Origin: Blautia hydrogenotrophica DSM 10507
GTDB lineage: Bacteria; Bacillota; Clostridia; Lachnospirales; Lachnospiraceae
Length of the DNA stretch: 64,000 bases
NCBI RefSeq assembly: GCF_034356035.1
Contig: NZ_CP136423.1
Coordinates: 1,302,001 to 1,366,000 of the forward strand
Direction of reading: 5' to 3'
The position numbers and the translations under genes are program-made. The notes beneath the pieces are model-generated. The model did not search any database. It had not been told where the DNA came from and worked only from the letters and a program-made list of their open reading frames with translations. Positions 52,676-60,802 of this stretch are shown piece after piece. Each line of letters opens with the position of its first letter. The first letter of the stretch is position 1.

Positions 52676-52980
52676 ACAAGCTTCCGGACAGTGGGAGTGC
52701 GATGCACAGAGCAATCCGTAGCTTATAGTTCCCGGACAGCGGCTGGCAAGCTTGATGCCGAAGCGCACGGAGATTGGACAGGGCAACAGGTATGAGCACG
52801 TAGGCGTATGCGCCGACAGTCGGCATGAGGGTTTACGCGATAAGCCCGGCAAACGGTGCTGCGTGCCGGTGGCACGCGTCTAGCACGGACCATAGCGGAG
52901 CGAAGACCTGCCGTGCTTGCACGGGCAGGCATTTGCCGGGCAACAGACAGCGAACAGCAAAGCTGTGAGCTAGCTGATGC
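52676..52980. repeat. Mosaic intergenic repeat, copy A
   Basis: No gene. Module 1 (52731-52813), module 2 (52692-52726) and module 3 (52810-52846) recur at 60492-60583, 60610-60645 and 60659-60695 but in a different order. A fourth module at 52949-52977 matches 43291-43319 with two differences. The sequence is GC-rich with several short hairpins. Confidence 0.7.
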
Positions 52981-52985
52981 AAAAG

Positions 52986-53147
52986 TTACTTTTTGTCTCG
53001 GGAGGAGGAACGGGAGAGCTTTTTGGAATGGTTTTGTACAAAGACTTCCTGAGAACGGTCGGATTGTTCACGGTCATACTCTGAGAAACAACGAATCAAA
53101 CAGAGGTCAATAAAAGCGACAAAGAGAAACAAAATCAGGAAAAGCAT
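52986..53147 (-). CDS. 53-residue membrane protein, unknown
   Basis: ATG 53147 is preceded by a near-perfect AAGGAGGTG at 5 bases, one of the best ribosome sites in the window. The product opens MLFLILFLFVAFIDLCLIRC, one membrane helix, and ends in a charged Ser/Arg/Lys tail (SKKLSRSSSRDKK). I recognise no family. It points left, away from the permease operon, and ends at the mosaic repeat. It could be a small membrane regulator or toxin-like peptide; no function should be assumed. Confidence 0.6.
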   Translation of the reverse strand: MLFLILFLFVAFIDLCLIRCFSEYDREQSDRSQEVFVQNHSKKLSRSSSRDKK

Positions 53148-53339
53148 AAGGACACCTCCTTTTGATCTGGCAGTGTAAGAGCTTCTAATAGTAGTATATC
53201 CTCTTGGGAAAAAGGTTATGCCAGGTAGAGCTTTTGCAGGAAAAGCGTTTGCCGATTGCGGGAAATATTTTAGAGAATCTTTAGAGATAGGTATGGTACT
53301 TTTGGAGTATGGAAATCAAAGGAGAAAGACGGTGAGAGC

Positions 53340-54236
53340 ATGGAGCATGGAGGAGTGAAGCTGTCCAGGAGAAGAAATGCGACATATAAAGGAAGACCCC
53401 AGTGGAAGGGGCTGCTGTTTATGCTTCCTAGCTTGTTGGGAGTGGGGATTTTTGTGTTTCTGCCTTTTTTGGATGTGATTCGGCGTTCCTTTTGCGAGGC
53501 AGTGACAGGAAGATTCTCGGGACTTGAAAATTACCGTATGGTCTTTGAGAATACTGCTTTTCGCCTAGCAGCCCAAAATACGTTGCGCTTTGTGGGAATT
53601 TGTATTCCTCTGCTGCTGGCATTGTCGTTGGGAGCGGCATTGCTGTTATATGGACAGATCAAGTACAGGCAGGCACTAAAAAGTGCTTTTTTACTGCCTA
53701 TGGCAATTCCGGTGGCATCGGTAGTTCTTCTTTGGAAGGTGGCGTTTCATTCCCAGGGACTTTTGAACGGACTGTTTCACAGCCTAAATCTTACGCAAGT
53801 GGATTGGATGAATTCTTCCAGTGCTTTTTGGGTGCTGGTCTTCAGCTATATCTGGAGAAATTTAGGGTACGATGTAATTTTATGGTTGGCTGGGCTGGCG
53901 TCTATTCCGTCTAGTATCTATGAAGCTGCCAAAGTAGACGGCGCCGGTTCCTGGCAGTGCTTTTGGAGAATTACTCTGCCGAATTTACTGCCATCCTTAT
54001 TTACAATCACGGTGTTGTCTTTGCTGAATTCTTTTAAAGTTTTCCGGGAGGCTTATCTGGTGGCAGGGGACTATCCCAATGAGAATATGTATCTACTCCA
54101 GCATTTGTTTAACAATTGGTATCGGGATATGGCTTTCGATAAGATGGCTGCCGCTGCAGTTGTCACAGGTATTGTAATTTTTGTATTGGTATGCTTTTTG
54201 GAGAAGGCTTGGAATGTAAAGGAGGAAGAAAGATGA
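53340..54236 (+). CDS. Sugar-type ABC transporter permease (MalF/UgpA-like)
   Basis: 298 residues, six membrane helices. LPSLLGVGIFVFLPFLDVIR is the N-terminal family mark, and EAAKVDGAGSWQCFWRITLP is the EAA loop that contacts the ATPase. No substrate-binding protein and no ATPase gene is nearby, so a shared MsmX-like ATPase would be needed. The start at ATG 53340 is supported by a weak site; GTG 53355 is possible. It overlaps the next permease by 4 bases. Confidence 0.87.
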   Translation: MEHGGVKLSRRRNATYKGRPQWKGLLFMLPSLLGVGIFVFLPFLDVIRRSFCEAVTGRFSGLENYRMVFENTAFRLAAQNTLRFVGICIPLLLALSLGAALLLYGQIKYRQALKSAFLLPMAIPVASVVLLWKVAFHSQGLLNGLFHSLNLTQVDWMNSSSAFWVLVFSYIWRNLGYDVILWLAGLASIPSSIYEAAKVDGAGSWQCFWRITLPNLLPSLFTITVLSLLNSFKVFREAYLVAGDYPNENMYLLQHLFNNWYRDMAFDKMAAAAVVTGIVIFVLVCFLEKAWNVKEEER

Positions 54237-55069
54237 AAACGTTCCGTACGATAATTTTAACCGTTTTTGGGCTGCTTATGCTGATTCCGGTTCTGTATTT
54301 GCTGGTAGGCTCTTTGATGGGAAAGGGGGAACTAAAAGAATTGTTAGCTCCGGTACTTGGTCAGACAAAAGGCTATGTGGCGGGAAGACTGCTGCCGGAA
54401 TATCCGACTATGGAATCCTATGTGGAACTTCTTTTGGACACACCGGAGTTTTTTGTGATGTTTTGGAATTCCGTGAAAATGACTTTGGGGATTTTGGCAG
54501 GACAGCTGTTAGTAGCTGTGCCTGCAGCTTGGGGGCTGGCAAAGTTTCAATTCCCCGGGAGAAAATTTTTGTTTACGTTGTACATTGCATTGATGATGAT
54601 GCCGTTTCAAGTACTGATGCTGTCAAATTATCTGGTATTGGATGGGCTGTCGCTTTTAGATTCACAGGCGGGGATTATTTTTCCGGCGGTGTTTTCAACT
54701 TTTCCAGTCTTCATCATGTATCGGTTTTTCGCAGGAGTGCCGGACAGTCTGATTGAAGCAGCAAAACTAGATGGTGCTGGAAATTTTCAGATTTTTTGGA
54801 GAATTGGTCTTCCCTTGGGTTCACCGGGAATCCTCTCGGCAATGGTATTAGGTTTTTTGGAGTACTGGAATCTGATTGAGCAGCCGATGGCGTTTTTAAA
54901 AACGAAGTCTCTGTGGCCGTTGTCTTTGTTTCTTCCAAATATCGGAATGGAGCAGGCGGGGTTAGCATTTGCCACGTCTATCGTGGTCTTGATTCCAGCT
55001 TTGTTGGTCTTTCTGGCTGGACAGGAGTATCTGGAACAGGGGATTTTGGCTACAGCTACAAAGGAGTAA
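54233..55069 (+). CDS. Sugar-type ABC transporter permease (MalG/UgpE-like)
   Basis: 278 residues from ATG 54233 (AAAGGAGG upstream). Six helices. The EAA loop is EAAKLDGAGNFQIFWRIGLP. It pairs with the MalF-like permease to form the membrane channel. Together with the following HlyD-like and MacB-like genes, this operon mixes importer permeases with exporter parts, which is unusual. Three bases separate it from the next gene. Confidence 0.87.
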   Translation: MKTFRTIILTVFGLLMLIPVLYLLVGSLMGKGELKELLAPVLGQTKGYVAGRLLPEYPTMESYVELLLDTPEFFVMFWNSVKMTLGILAGQLLVAVPAAWGLAKFQFPGRKFLFTLYIALMMMPFQVLMLSNYLVLDGLSLLDSQAGIIFPAVFSTFPVFIMYRFFAGVPDSLIEAAKLDGAGNFQIFWRIGLPLGSPGILSAMVLGFLEYWNLIEQPMAFLKTKSLWPLSLFLPNIGMEQAGLAFATSIVVLIPALLVFLAGQEYLEQGILATATKE

Positions 55070-55072
55070 AGT

Positions 55073-56425
55073 ATGAATCGAAAAAAAGCAGTACAGTCTT
55101 TAGGAATTTTTTTCTTGGCAATGTGTCTTCTGACTGTATTTTCAAGGAGTATGGATTCTTTTCGAGTGGCTCAGGTGACAGCGCAAACGGTGACGAAGAC
55201 GGTGCTCGACTACAGTGTCAGTGGGAATGGAAAAGTTGAGAGCAGTAGAGAGCTGGCGGTATTCACAGTCCCAGAGATGAAGGTCTCTTCTTTGAATGTG
55301 CAAGAGGGAGAACAGGTGAAAAAAGGAGAGCTCTTGTTTCAAGTGGATTTAAATACGTTAAAGAAAAAGAGAAGTTCTCTGATGACGGAATTAGAGCAGG
55401 CGAAGCTAACCAAAGAAGACGCAGACAGTCAGGCTAAGACTACACAAGAAAAGCAAGAGGAAGAGATCTCCCATGCCAGGGAGAATTACGACCAGGCAGT
55501 GGAGAGTGCGGACCAGGCAGTGGCTATGGCTCAGCAGGATTTGGATTTGGCTAGGGAAAAGCTGAACGATTTTTATAATACTTCGGAAAGCAGTTTTTCT
55601 GGGGAAGGGCAGTCTGCTCAGGAATCGGAACAGAGTCTGCTGGATGAAATCTATGAGAAAGAAAAGGCATTGGAGCTGGCTTTCACGGAGCGGGAAAAAA
55701 GTATATCCGCAGCCAGACAGGCTCTAGAGAGTGCATCTCTTCCCATAGAGAAGAACAGTACGGCGCAGATTCAACAATTGAATGTGGAACAGAAGCAGTT
55801 GGAATTAGACCAGATAAATGCTCTTTGGCAAAAAGAAGGAAAAGTATACGCTCCAGCAGACGGGACGGTCAGCAAGTGGAATGTGAAGACAGGAGGGGTG
55901 ACTTCAGAGGAAGCGGCCGCTCTTTTGGCAAAAAAATCGAAAAATTATCAAATCAGGGCATCCATTGATTCTAGCTTGGAGAAATATTTGGATGTGGGGG
56001 CAAAAGCAGAGCTGACCGGACCGGACGGCAAAAAGCTAGATACTCAAGCCACGTTAATGAGTGTGAAGAGTAATGAGGAAGATGCGGCTTTGTTAGATCT
56101 TGTTTTTTCTGTACCTGCCTCGCAGATAGAGATTGGAGAGAATGTAGAGTTTGAACTGATCAAGGAGTCAAAGGTCTACGATAGTTGTTTGCCGTTGACA
56201 GCCCTTTATGAAGAGAACTCTAAATATTTTGTCTATGTGATTGAGGATGCGGATTCCGTGCTGGGAACAGTAAAAAAAGTCCGGAAAATTTCAGTGGAAG
56301 TAGAAGAAAAAAATGAGACGACAGCGGCCCTGAAAAGTGGGGTTTTGAGCAAAGATCAGCAGGTTGTGGTAGATACGGACAGGGAGATTCAGGAGGGCAG
56401 CCGGGTCCGGCTGAAAGAGGAATGA
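55073..56425 (+). CDS. HlyD/RND-type membrane fusion adaptor
   Basis: 450 residues. One N-terminal helix. A biotinyl-lipoyl half-motif (VSGNGKVESSRELAVFTVPE...VQEGEQVKKGELLFQVD) and its second half near VYAPADGTVSKWNVKTGG flank a long coiled coil (residues 110-245) rich in E/Q/K. The C-terminus resembles the beta-barrel domain of adaptors. In Gram-positives such adaptors usually work with MacB-like transporters. Its end overlaps the next gene by ATGA. Confidence 0.82.
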   Translation: MNRKKAVQSLGIFFLAMCLLTVFSRSMDSFRVAQVTAQTVTKTVLDYSVSGNGKVESSRELAVFTVPEMKVSSLNVQEGEQVKKGELLFQVDLNTLKKKRSSLMTELEQAKLTKEDADSQAKTTQEKQEEEISHARENYDQAVESADQAVAMAQQDLDLAREKLNDFYNTSESSFSGEGQSAQESEQSLLDEIYEKEKALELAFTEREKSISAARQALESASLPIEKNSTAQIQQLNVEQKQLELDQINALWQKEGKVYAPADGTVSKWNVKTGGVTSEEAAALLAKKSKNYQIRASIDSSLEKYLDVGAKAELTGPDGKKLDTQATLMSVKSNEEDAALLDLVFSVPASQIEIGENVEFELIKESKVYDSCLPLTALYEENSKYFVYVIEDADSVLGTVKKVRKISVEVEEKNETTAALKSGVLSKDQQVVVDTDREIQEGSRVRLKEE

Positions 56426-57411
56426 AAAAAATTTGGCAGGGACTGTGCCTGGCGCTGGCGGCAGCTTTTTATCTGCTAGCAGTGAGTGCCAGAGGTGAGA
56501 TGGGGCAAAATGAAAACGTAATCTGTGTAAAGCTTCAGAATTATTTTTTGGATGTACAAGAGGCGGAGCAGATTCTGCATTCCGAAGAAAAATTGGAGGA
56601 ACCTTTCAGATGCCTGTTTTGGGGAAGCCTGGGAAAAAGGCAGATGGAAAATCCGACCCTTATGAGAAATACGGAAGTTTCCTGTGTGGGAATATACGGA
56701 GATGGGAATCTCTATGATGAGAGGATTCACACGTTGTCTAAAGAAGATTTAGACGGTTGCATTCTGGATGAGAAGACGGCTGTGGAGCTGTTCGGCACAG
56801 TACAGGCGGTAGGAAAAGAGATCACCATGGGTGGGAGAGCTTATACAGTCAGGCAGGTTCTGCGTACTAGGGAAAGAGAGGCTTTGTTTTCTGCGGGGGA
56901 CGAACAGCAGTTTACTTGGGTGAACCTGAGCAGAGGGGAGGATGCTTCTTGGACAGCAGCCCAGGAATTCTTGATGAGAAATAACTGTCAAGGTGAGATT
57001 GTGGACGGAAGTTTTTTGAAGGGAAGTCTGGGGTTTGTGCTGGCGTTGACTCTGGTTTTGGCACTCTGGGTACAGCTTTTTCGCAGAGACTTCGTTAGGG
57101 AGACCCATAAAAAGATTCGAGAGAGCGCAGGGATGTTGTACTGGGGTGTTTTATTCTTAGGGATTTTTGGCCTTTTCTATATTTTTGTCAGATATCTGGC
57201 AGACCCGCAGATGATTCCATCCCGGTGGTCCGATTTTTCTTTTTGGAGTGAGCTGTTTGACCAGCAGGGAGAAAAGTTTTATCGTTTTTTGCAGTCAGAG
57301 AAACCTTTCTGGGCGATGGAACAGCTTCGAAGCTTTGGGAAAGGAATTGGCGCCTGTGTGATGACGCTTTTGTTTGCGGCAGTAAGCGAAAAAAGAAGTC
57401 ATGTCCGATGA
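56422..57411 (+). CDS. Membrane protein with MacB-like extracellular domain
   Basis: 329 residues. A helix at the N-terminus, then an extracellular part with CILDEKTAVELFG and AVGKEITMGGRAYTVRQVL, the pattern of the MacB periplasmic core domain. Three further helices follow (about 202-222, 236-256, 305-320), but no FtsX permease domain of normal size and no ATPase. It may be a reduced relative or a regulator of the permeases. Coupled by 4 bases to the adaptor gene. I do not recognise the exact family. Confidence 0.6.
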   Translation: MKKIWQGLCLALAAAFYLLAVSARGEMGQNENVICVKLQNYFLDVQEAEQILHSEEKLEEPFRCLFWGSLGKRQMENPTLMRNTEVSCVGIYGDGNLYDERIHTLSKEDLDGCILDEKTAVELFGTVQAVGKEITMGGRAYTVRQVLRTREREALFSAGDEQQFTWVNLSRGEDASWTAAQEFLMRNNCQGEIVDGSFLKGSLGFVLALTLVLALWVQLFRRDFVRETHKKIRESAGMLYWGVLFLGIFGLFYIFVRYLADPQMIPSRWSDFSFWSELFDQQGEKFYRFLQSEKPFWAMEQLRSFGKGIGACVMTLLFAAVSEKRSHVR

Positions 57412-57479
57412 AGTTATAAATTTTATGTCGGAAAAAGAGTGGGAACGATGAAAAGAAAGAGATTTTCTTAAAAGAGTTA

Positions 57480-57507
57480 TTGATAACCTTTATATAGAGT
57501 TTATAAA
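57480..57507 (+). promoter_or_regulatory. Candidate promoter of the VanY-like gene
   Basis: TTGATA (57480-57485), a 16-base spacer and TATAAA (57502-57507) lie just before the ribosome site of the peptidase gene. Confidence 0.45.
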
Positions 57508-57523
57508 GGAACGGAGATAAAGC

Positions 57524-58240
57524 ATGATGAAGCGATATGCAAAACGGAAAAGTCATAAAGTTCAGATATTTTTTAGTCTTCTGGTTTTTATTCTGCTATG
57601 TATCATTGCGGGTAAGTTGATTCTCAATTCGGATTTTACCGCTTTCTCTTTGAACAGTATGACACGTCACGCAGCCACTGAAGATTATGGATGGAATCTG
57701 ATTCTTGTGAATCGTGATAATTATATTCCTGACGATTATGAAATGACGCTTACAGAATTATCAAATGGGAAAAAAGTAGATTCCAGAATTTATCCAGAAT
57801 TGCAGGAAATGTTTGATGACGCGCGAGCACAAGGTTATGGTTTGTTTGTCAGAGAGGGGTATCGAACGCAGGAAGAACAGCAGCAGTTGTTAGAGGAAAA
57901 GATGGAAGCGTATAGAAATGAGGGAAAACCCAAATCTGAGGCGAAAAAACTTGCAGAACAGTGGGTAGCAGTACCAGGTACGAGTGAGCATCAGTTAGGC
58001 ATTGCGGTTGATATAAACGCAGATACCACAAAAAGCTCTAGTGATAGTGTGTATGGCTGGCTTGCCCAAAACGCTCACAAATATGGTTTTATAAAACGTT
58101 ATCCATCAGACAAAACGGATATAACGGGTGTTATCAATGAACCGTGGCATTACAGATATGTCGGCAAGAAAGTTGCTCTTGAGATATATTCTATGGGAAT
58201 TTGTTTAGAAGAATATATAGACTTGCTAGAAGAAAAATAA
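57524..58240 (+). CDS. D-alanyl-D-alanine carboxypeptidase (VanY/M15B type)
   Basis: 238 residues. A basic N-terminus and one membrane helix (residues 12-34) anchor an extracellular M15B domain. GLFVREGYRTQEEQQQLL, the Zn motif GTSEHQLGIAVDINAD and EPWHYRYVG give the His-Asp-His ligands and catalytic Glu. It removes the terminal D-Ala from peptidoglycan stems. GGAG is 7 bases before ATG 57524. Alone in its operon and more AT-rich than the preceding genes. Confidence 0.88.
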   Translation: MMKRYAKRKSHKVQIFFSLLVFILLCIIAGKLILNSDFTAFSLNSMTRHAATEDYGWNLILVNRDNYIPDDYEMTLTELSNGKKVDSRIYPELQEMFDDARAQGYGLFVREGYRTQEEQQQLLEEKMEAYRNEGKPKSEAKKLAEQWVAVPGTSEHQLGIAVDINADTTKSSSDSVYGWLAQNAHKYGFIKRYPSDKTDITGVINEPWHYRYVGKKVALEIYSMGICLEEYIDLLEEK

Positions 58241-58280
58241 AGTATAAGAGGGTGGTTGAGGTTATGAGCCAAGATTGGTA

Positions 58281-58829
58281 TTAACCAAAACCACCCTTCT
58301 GTCTGCGTTTCTTTTTCTTAGGCTTGGGCAGCATCTGCAGTGTCGTCCAACAGAAAAGTTTTACCACCATGATTCCAAAGAACGCGCCGATACTGTCAAT
58401 TCCCACATCACGCAGAGAGGGCCCGCGGCCATCCACGAAGGATTGATGATATTCATCCAGCCCGGCAAAACCTATGCAGATTGCGCCTGCTGTGAGCAGA
58501 AGCAAAAAACCCCGCAGACCATAGACATAAAAGGGAAAGGCTACGGCCACAGCAAGACAGAAATACTCTGTCATATGGGCGATTTTTCGAATATAAGGGT
58601 GAATTTTTTCAACATAGTAGTCGGTGTTGCCAGGTTCGATTCCAAGATCTATGACCTGATCGGCTGCCTCGGCGATCTGCACGACTTTGTAGCTTACCTT
58701 GTAACTTAATGCGCCGGACACCTCCCCGGTCTGGCTGGAAAACGTAAAGATAAGATACATGATGGCGAGTGCCGGAAGAAAAGAAAAAGGTTTTAAAATC
58801 ATATATAGATATCTCATAGGTTCTATCAT
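58281..58829 (-). CDS. VanZ family membrane protein (second)
   Basis: 182 residues, four membrane helices. HPYIRKIAHMTEYFCLAVAV and GLDEYHQSFVDGRGPSLRDV with GIDSIGAFFGIMVV are VanZ marks (E-x-H-Q, then D-x-x-x-D). The start has no clear ribosome site; ATG 58829 or 58817 are both possible. It converges with the VanY-like peptidase gene, the two names being linked only by glycopeptide resistance history. No vanHAX-type gene is present, so no resistance claim is made. Confidence 0.82.
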   Translation of the reverse strand: MIEPMRYLYMILKPFSFLPALAIMYLIFTFSSQTGEVSGALSYKVSYKVVQIAEAADQVIDLGIEPGNTDYYVEKIHPYIRKIAHMTEYFCLAVAVAFPFYVYGLRGFLLLLTAGAICIGFAGLDEYHQSFVDGRGPSLRDVGIDSIGAFFGIMVVKLFCWTTLQMLPKPKKKKRRQKGGFG

Positions 58830-58895
58830 AACATGAAAAAACGGCTTTGTCTATTTTGATCTTGTGTGCGAAAGAGACTTACGGTATACTAATCG

Positions 58896-58968
58896 TAACT
58901 GTTCAGCCGCATATGCGGCGATATAAGCTGCGCAGCAGCGAATCCGAGCTGTTATGGCTGAATACTTA
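58896..58968. mobile_element. MITE-like element, 73-bp deletion form
   Basis: Imperfect 12-bp inverted termini (58896-58907, 58957-58968; two mismatches) and an interior nearly identical to the end of the 52425-52596 element. It contains the perfect palindrome GCCGCATATGCGGC at 58906-58919. It lies upstream of thyA. Confidence 0.6.
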
Positions 58969-59079
58969 CTACTAATCATAGCTTACCCTCCATCGGCAAG
59001 GGAGAGACAGACTGTCAGAACACAAAAGCAGCGTCATGACAGACTGTCAGCAGGCAAAACGGAAAGTGAGGAAATGACG

Positions 59080-59928
59080 ATGAGTTTGGCAGATCATGTA
59101 TTTATTTCTATGTGTAAGGATGTGCTGGAAAATGGAACCAGCACAGAAGGTGAGAAGGTACGTCCAGTGTGGGAGGATGGCACTGCGGCTTATACAATCA
59201 AAAAATTTGGTGTTGTGAACCGTTACGATTTGCGAAAAGAGTTTCCAGCTCTGACTCTGCGCAAAACTGCGCTGAAGAGTGCTTTTGATGAGATTTTGTG
59301 GATTTGGCAGCGAAAATCCAACAATATTCATGATCTGCACAGTCATATTTGGGACAGCTGGGCGGATGAGACGGGTTCCATAGGGAAAGCCTATGGGTAT
59401 CAGATGAGCGTAAAGCACGAGTACAAGGAAGGGATGATGGATCAGGTAGACCGGGTTCTCTATGATCTGAAGAACAATCCTTACAGCAGGAGGATTATGA
59501 CCAACATCTATGTGCACCAAGATTTGCACGAGATGCATTTGTACCCCTGTGCCTACTCTGTGACTTTCAATGTGACGAAGGAGCCAGGCTGTGAGAAGCT
59601 GACACTGAATGCGATTTTAAATCAGCGGTCGCAGGATATTTTGGCGGCGAATAACTGGAATGTCTGCCAGTATGCGCTGCTGGTGCATATGTTTGCGCAG
59701 TCCTGCGGTATGCAGGCAGGAGAGCTGGTCCATGTGATCGCGGACTGTCATATCTATGATCGCCACGTTCCAGTGATTCAGGAGCTGATTCAAAGACCGG
59801 TCTATCCGGCGCCGACGGTGTACTTAAACCCGGAGGTGAGAGATTTCTATCAGTTTACGGTGGATGATCTGGTTGTGGAAAACTATCAGGCAGGACCTCA
59901 GGTAAAGAATATACCGATTGCGATTTAA
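59080..59928 (+). CDS. thyA: Thymidylate synthase
   Basis: 282 residues. The catalytic Cys is in MHLYPCAYSVTFNVT. QRSQDILAANNWNVCQYALL binds dUMP, and ADCHIYDRHVPVIQEL carries the His and Tyr that hold the ribose. The enzyme methylates dUMP with methylene-tetrahydrofolate, producing dihydrofolate for the FolA encoded next. GAGG stands 8 bases before ATG 59080; the open frame from 58954 runs through the MITE and is not used. Confidence 0.92.
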   Translation: MSLADHVFISMCKDVLENGTSTEGEKVRPVWEDGTAAYTIKKFGVVNRYDLRKEFPALTLRKTALKSAFDEILWIWQRKSNNIHDLHSHIWDSWADETGSIGKAYGYQMSVKHEYKEGMMDQVDRVLYDLKNNPYSRRIMTNIYVHQDLHEMHLYPCAYSVTFNVTKEPGCEKLTLNAILNQRSQDILAANNWNVCQYALLVHMFAQSCGMQAGELVHVIADCHIYDRHVPVIQELIQRPVYPAPTVYLNPEVRDFYQFTVDDLVVENYQAGPQVKNIPIAI

Positions 59929-59943
59929 GAATGGAGGGACGAG

Positions 59944-60438
59944 ATGAATATCATCGTAGCAGCAGATAAGAATTGGGGAATTGGGAAGGACAATAAATTG
60001 CTTGTCAGCATTCCGGCAGACATGAAGTTTTTCCGGGAGACGACTACGGGAAACGTGGTGGTAATGGGAAGAAAGACCTTAGAGAGTTTTCCAGGTGGCC
60101 TTCCGCTGAAGCGCAGGACAAATATTGTGCTGACCAAAGATGTGAATTACCAGGTCAAAGACGCGGTCTTGGTACACAGTGTGGAGGAGCTTTTGGAGGA
60201 GCTGAAAAAATACGACTCTGAGAATGTCTATGTCATTGGAGGAGACAGTGTGTACCGGCAGCTGCTTCCATACTGTGACATCGCCCATGTGACAAAGATT
60301 GATTATGCCTATGAGGCAGACAGCTATTTTCCAAATCTGGACGAGGACCCACAGTGGGAAGTCACGGCGTCCAGTGAAGAACAGACCTATTTTGATTTGG
60401 AGTATACGTTTGTGAAATATCAGCGAAAGAAAAAGTGA
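59944..60438 (+). CDS. folA: Dihydrofolate reductase
   Basis: 164 residues. MNIIVAADKNWGIGKDNKLL, IPADMKFFRETTTGNVVVMG and VYVIGGDSVYRQLLPYCD are the folate and NADPH sites, with the catalytic Asp near residue 26. It regenerates tetrahydrofolate consumed by ThyA. GGAGG precedes ATG and the gene is 15 bases after thyA. It ends in a strong terminator. Confidence 0.93.
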   Translation: MNIIVAADKNWGIGKDNKLLVSIPADMKFFRETTTGNVVVMGRKTLESFPGGLPLKRRTNIVLTKDVNYQVKDAVLVHSVEELLEELKKYDSENVYVIGGDSVYRQLLPYCDIAHVTKIDYAYEADSYFPNLDEDPQWEVTASSEEQTYFDLEYTFVKYQRKKK

Positions 60439-60442
60439 TTAG

Positions 60443-60478
60443 AAAAGGCAATGCGGCGGTGGGGCTGCGTTGCCTTTT
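60443..60478 (+). terminator. Intrinsic terminator after folA
   Basis: A 12-bp stem (60443-60454 with 60467-60478, one G-T pair) ending in TTTTT. Confidence 0.85.
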
Positions 60479-60480
60479 TA

Positions 60481-60700
60481 CTGTATAAGCTCCCGGACAG
60501 CGGCTGGGCGACTGGTAAGCTTGCTTGCCGAGACGCACAGACATTGGACGGGGCAACAGGTATGAGCACGCAGGCATATGCGCCGGAGTGCGAATGCCTG
60601 TCGGGATTGCGGGAGTGCGATGCACGGGGCAATCCGCAGGTTATACTTTTTGGAAGTGCCGCCGACAGGCGGCATATGGGTTTGCGCGATAAGCTGGAAG
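60481..60700. repeat. Mosaic intergenic repeat, copy B
   Basis: No gene. It holds modules 1-2-3 (60492-60583, 60610-60645, 60659-60695) of the family seen at 52676-52980, here in another order. Both copies begin just after a terminator T run with the shared start ACTGTA. The promoter of the next operon follows directly. Confidence 0.7.
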
Positions 60701-60729
60701 TGGTATCGCGACAGATAGGGAAGGAAGGC

Positions 60730-60758
60730 TTGCCCTATCCGATGGTATCCGTTATAAT
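60730..60758 (+). promoter_or_regulatory. Promoter of the xpaC-telA operon
   Basis: TTGCCC (60730-60735), a 17-base spacer and consensus TATAAT (60753-60758). Confidence 0.6.
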
Positions 60759-60802
60759 AAATCTAAAGTTAAAATCTGATGTACGGACGGTGGAGGCAAG
60801 TT

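Noticed and set aside
57524..58829. Glycopeptide (vancomycin) resistance cluster
   Set aside because: VanY- and VanZ-like genes are present, but vanH, vanA/B ligase and vanX are not. Both families are common in Firmicutes without resistance.
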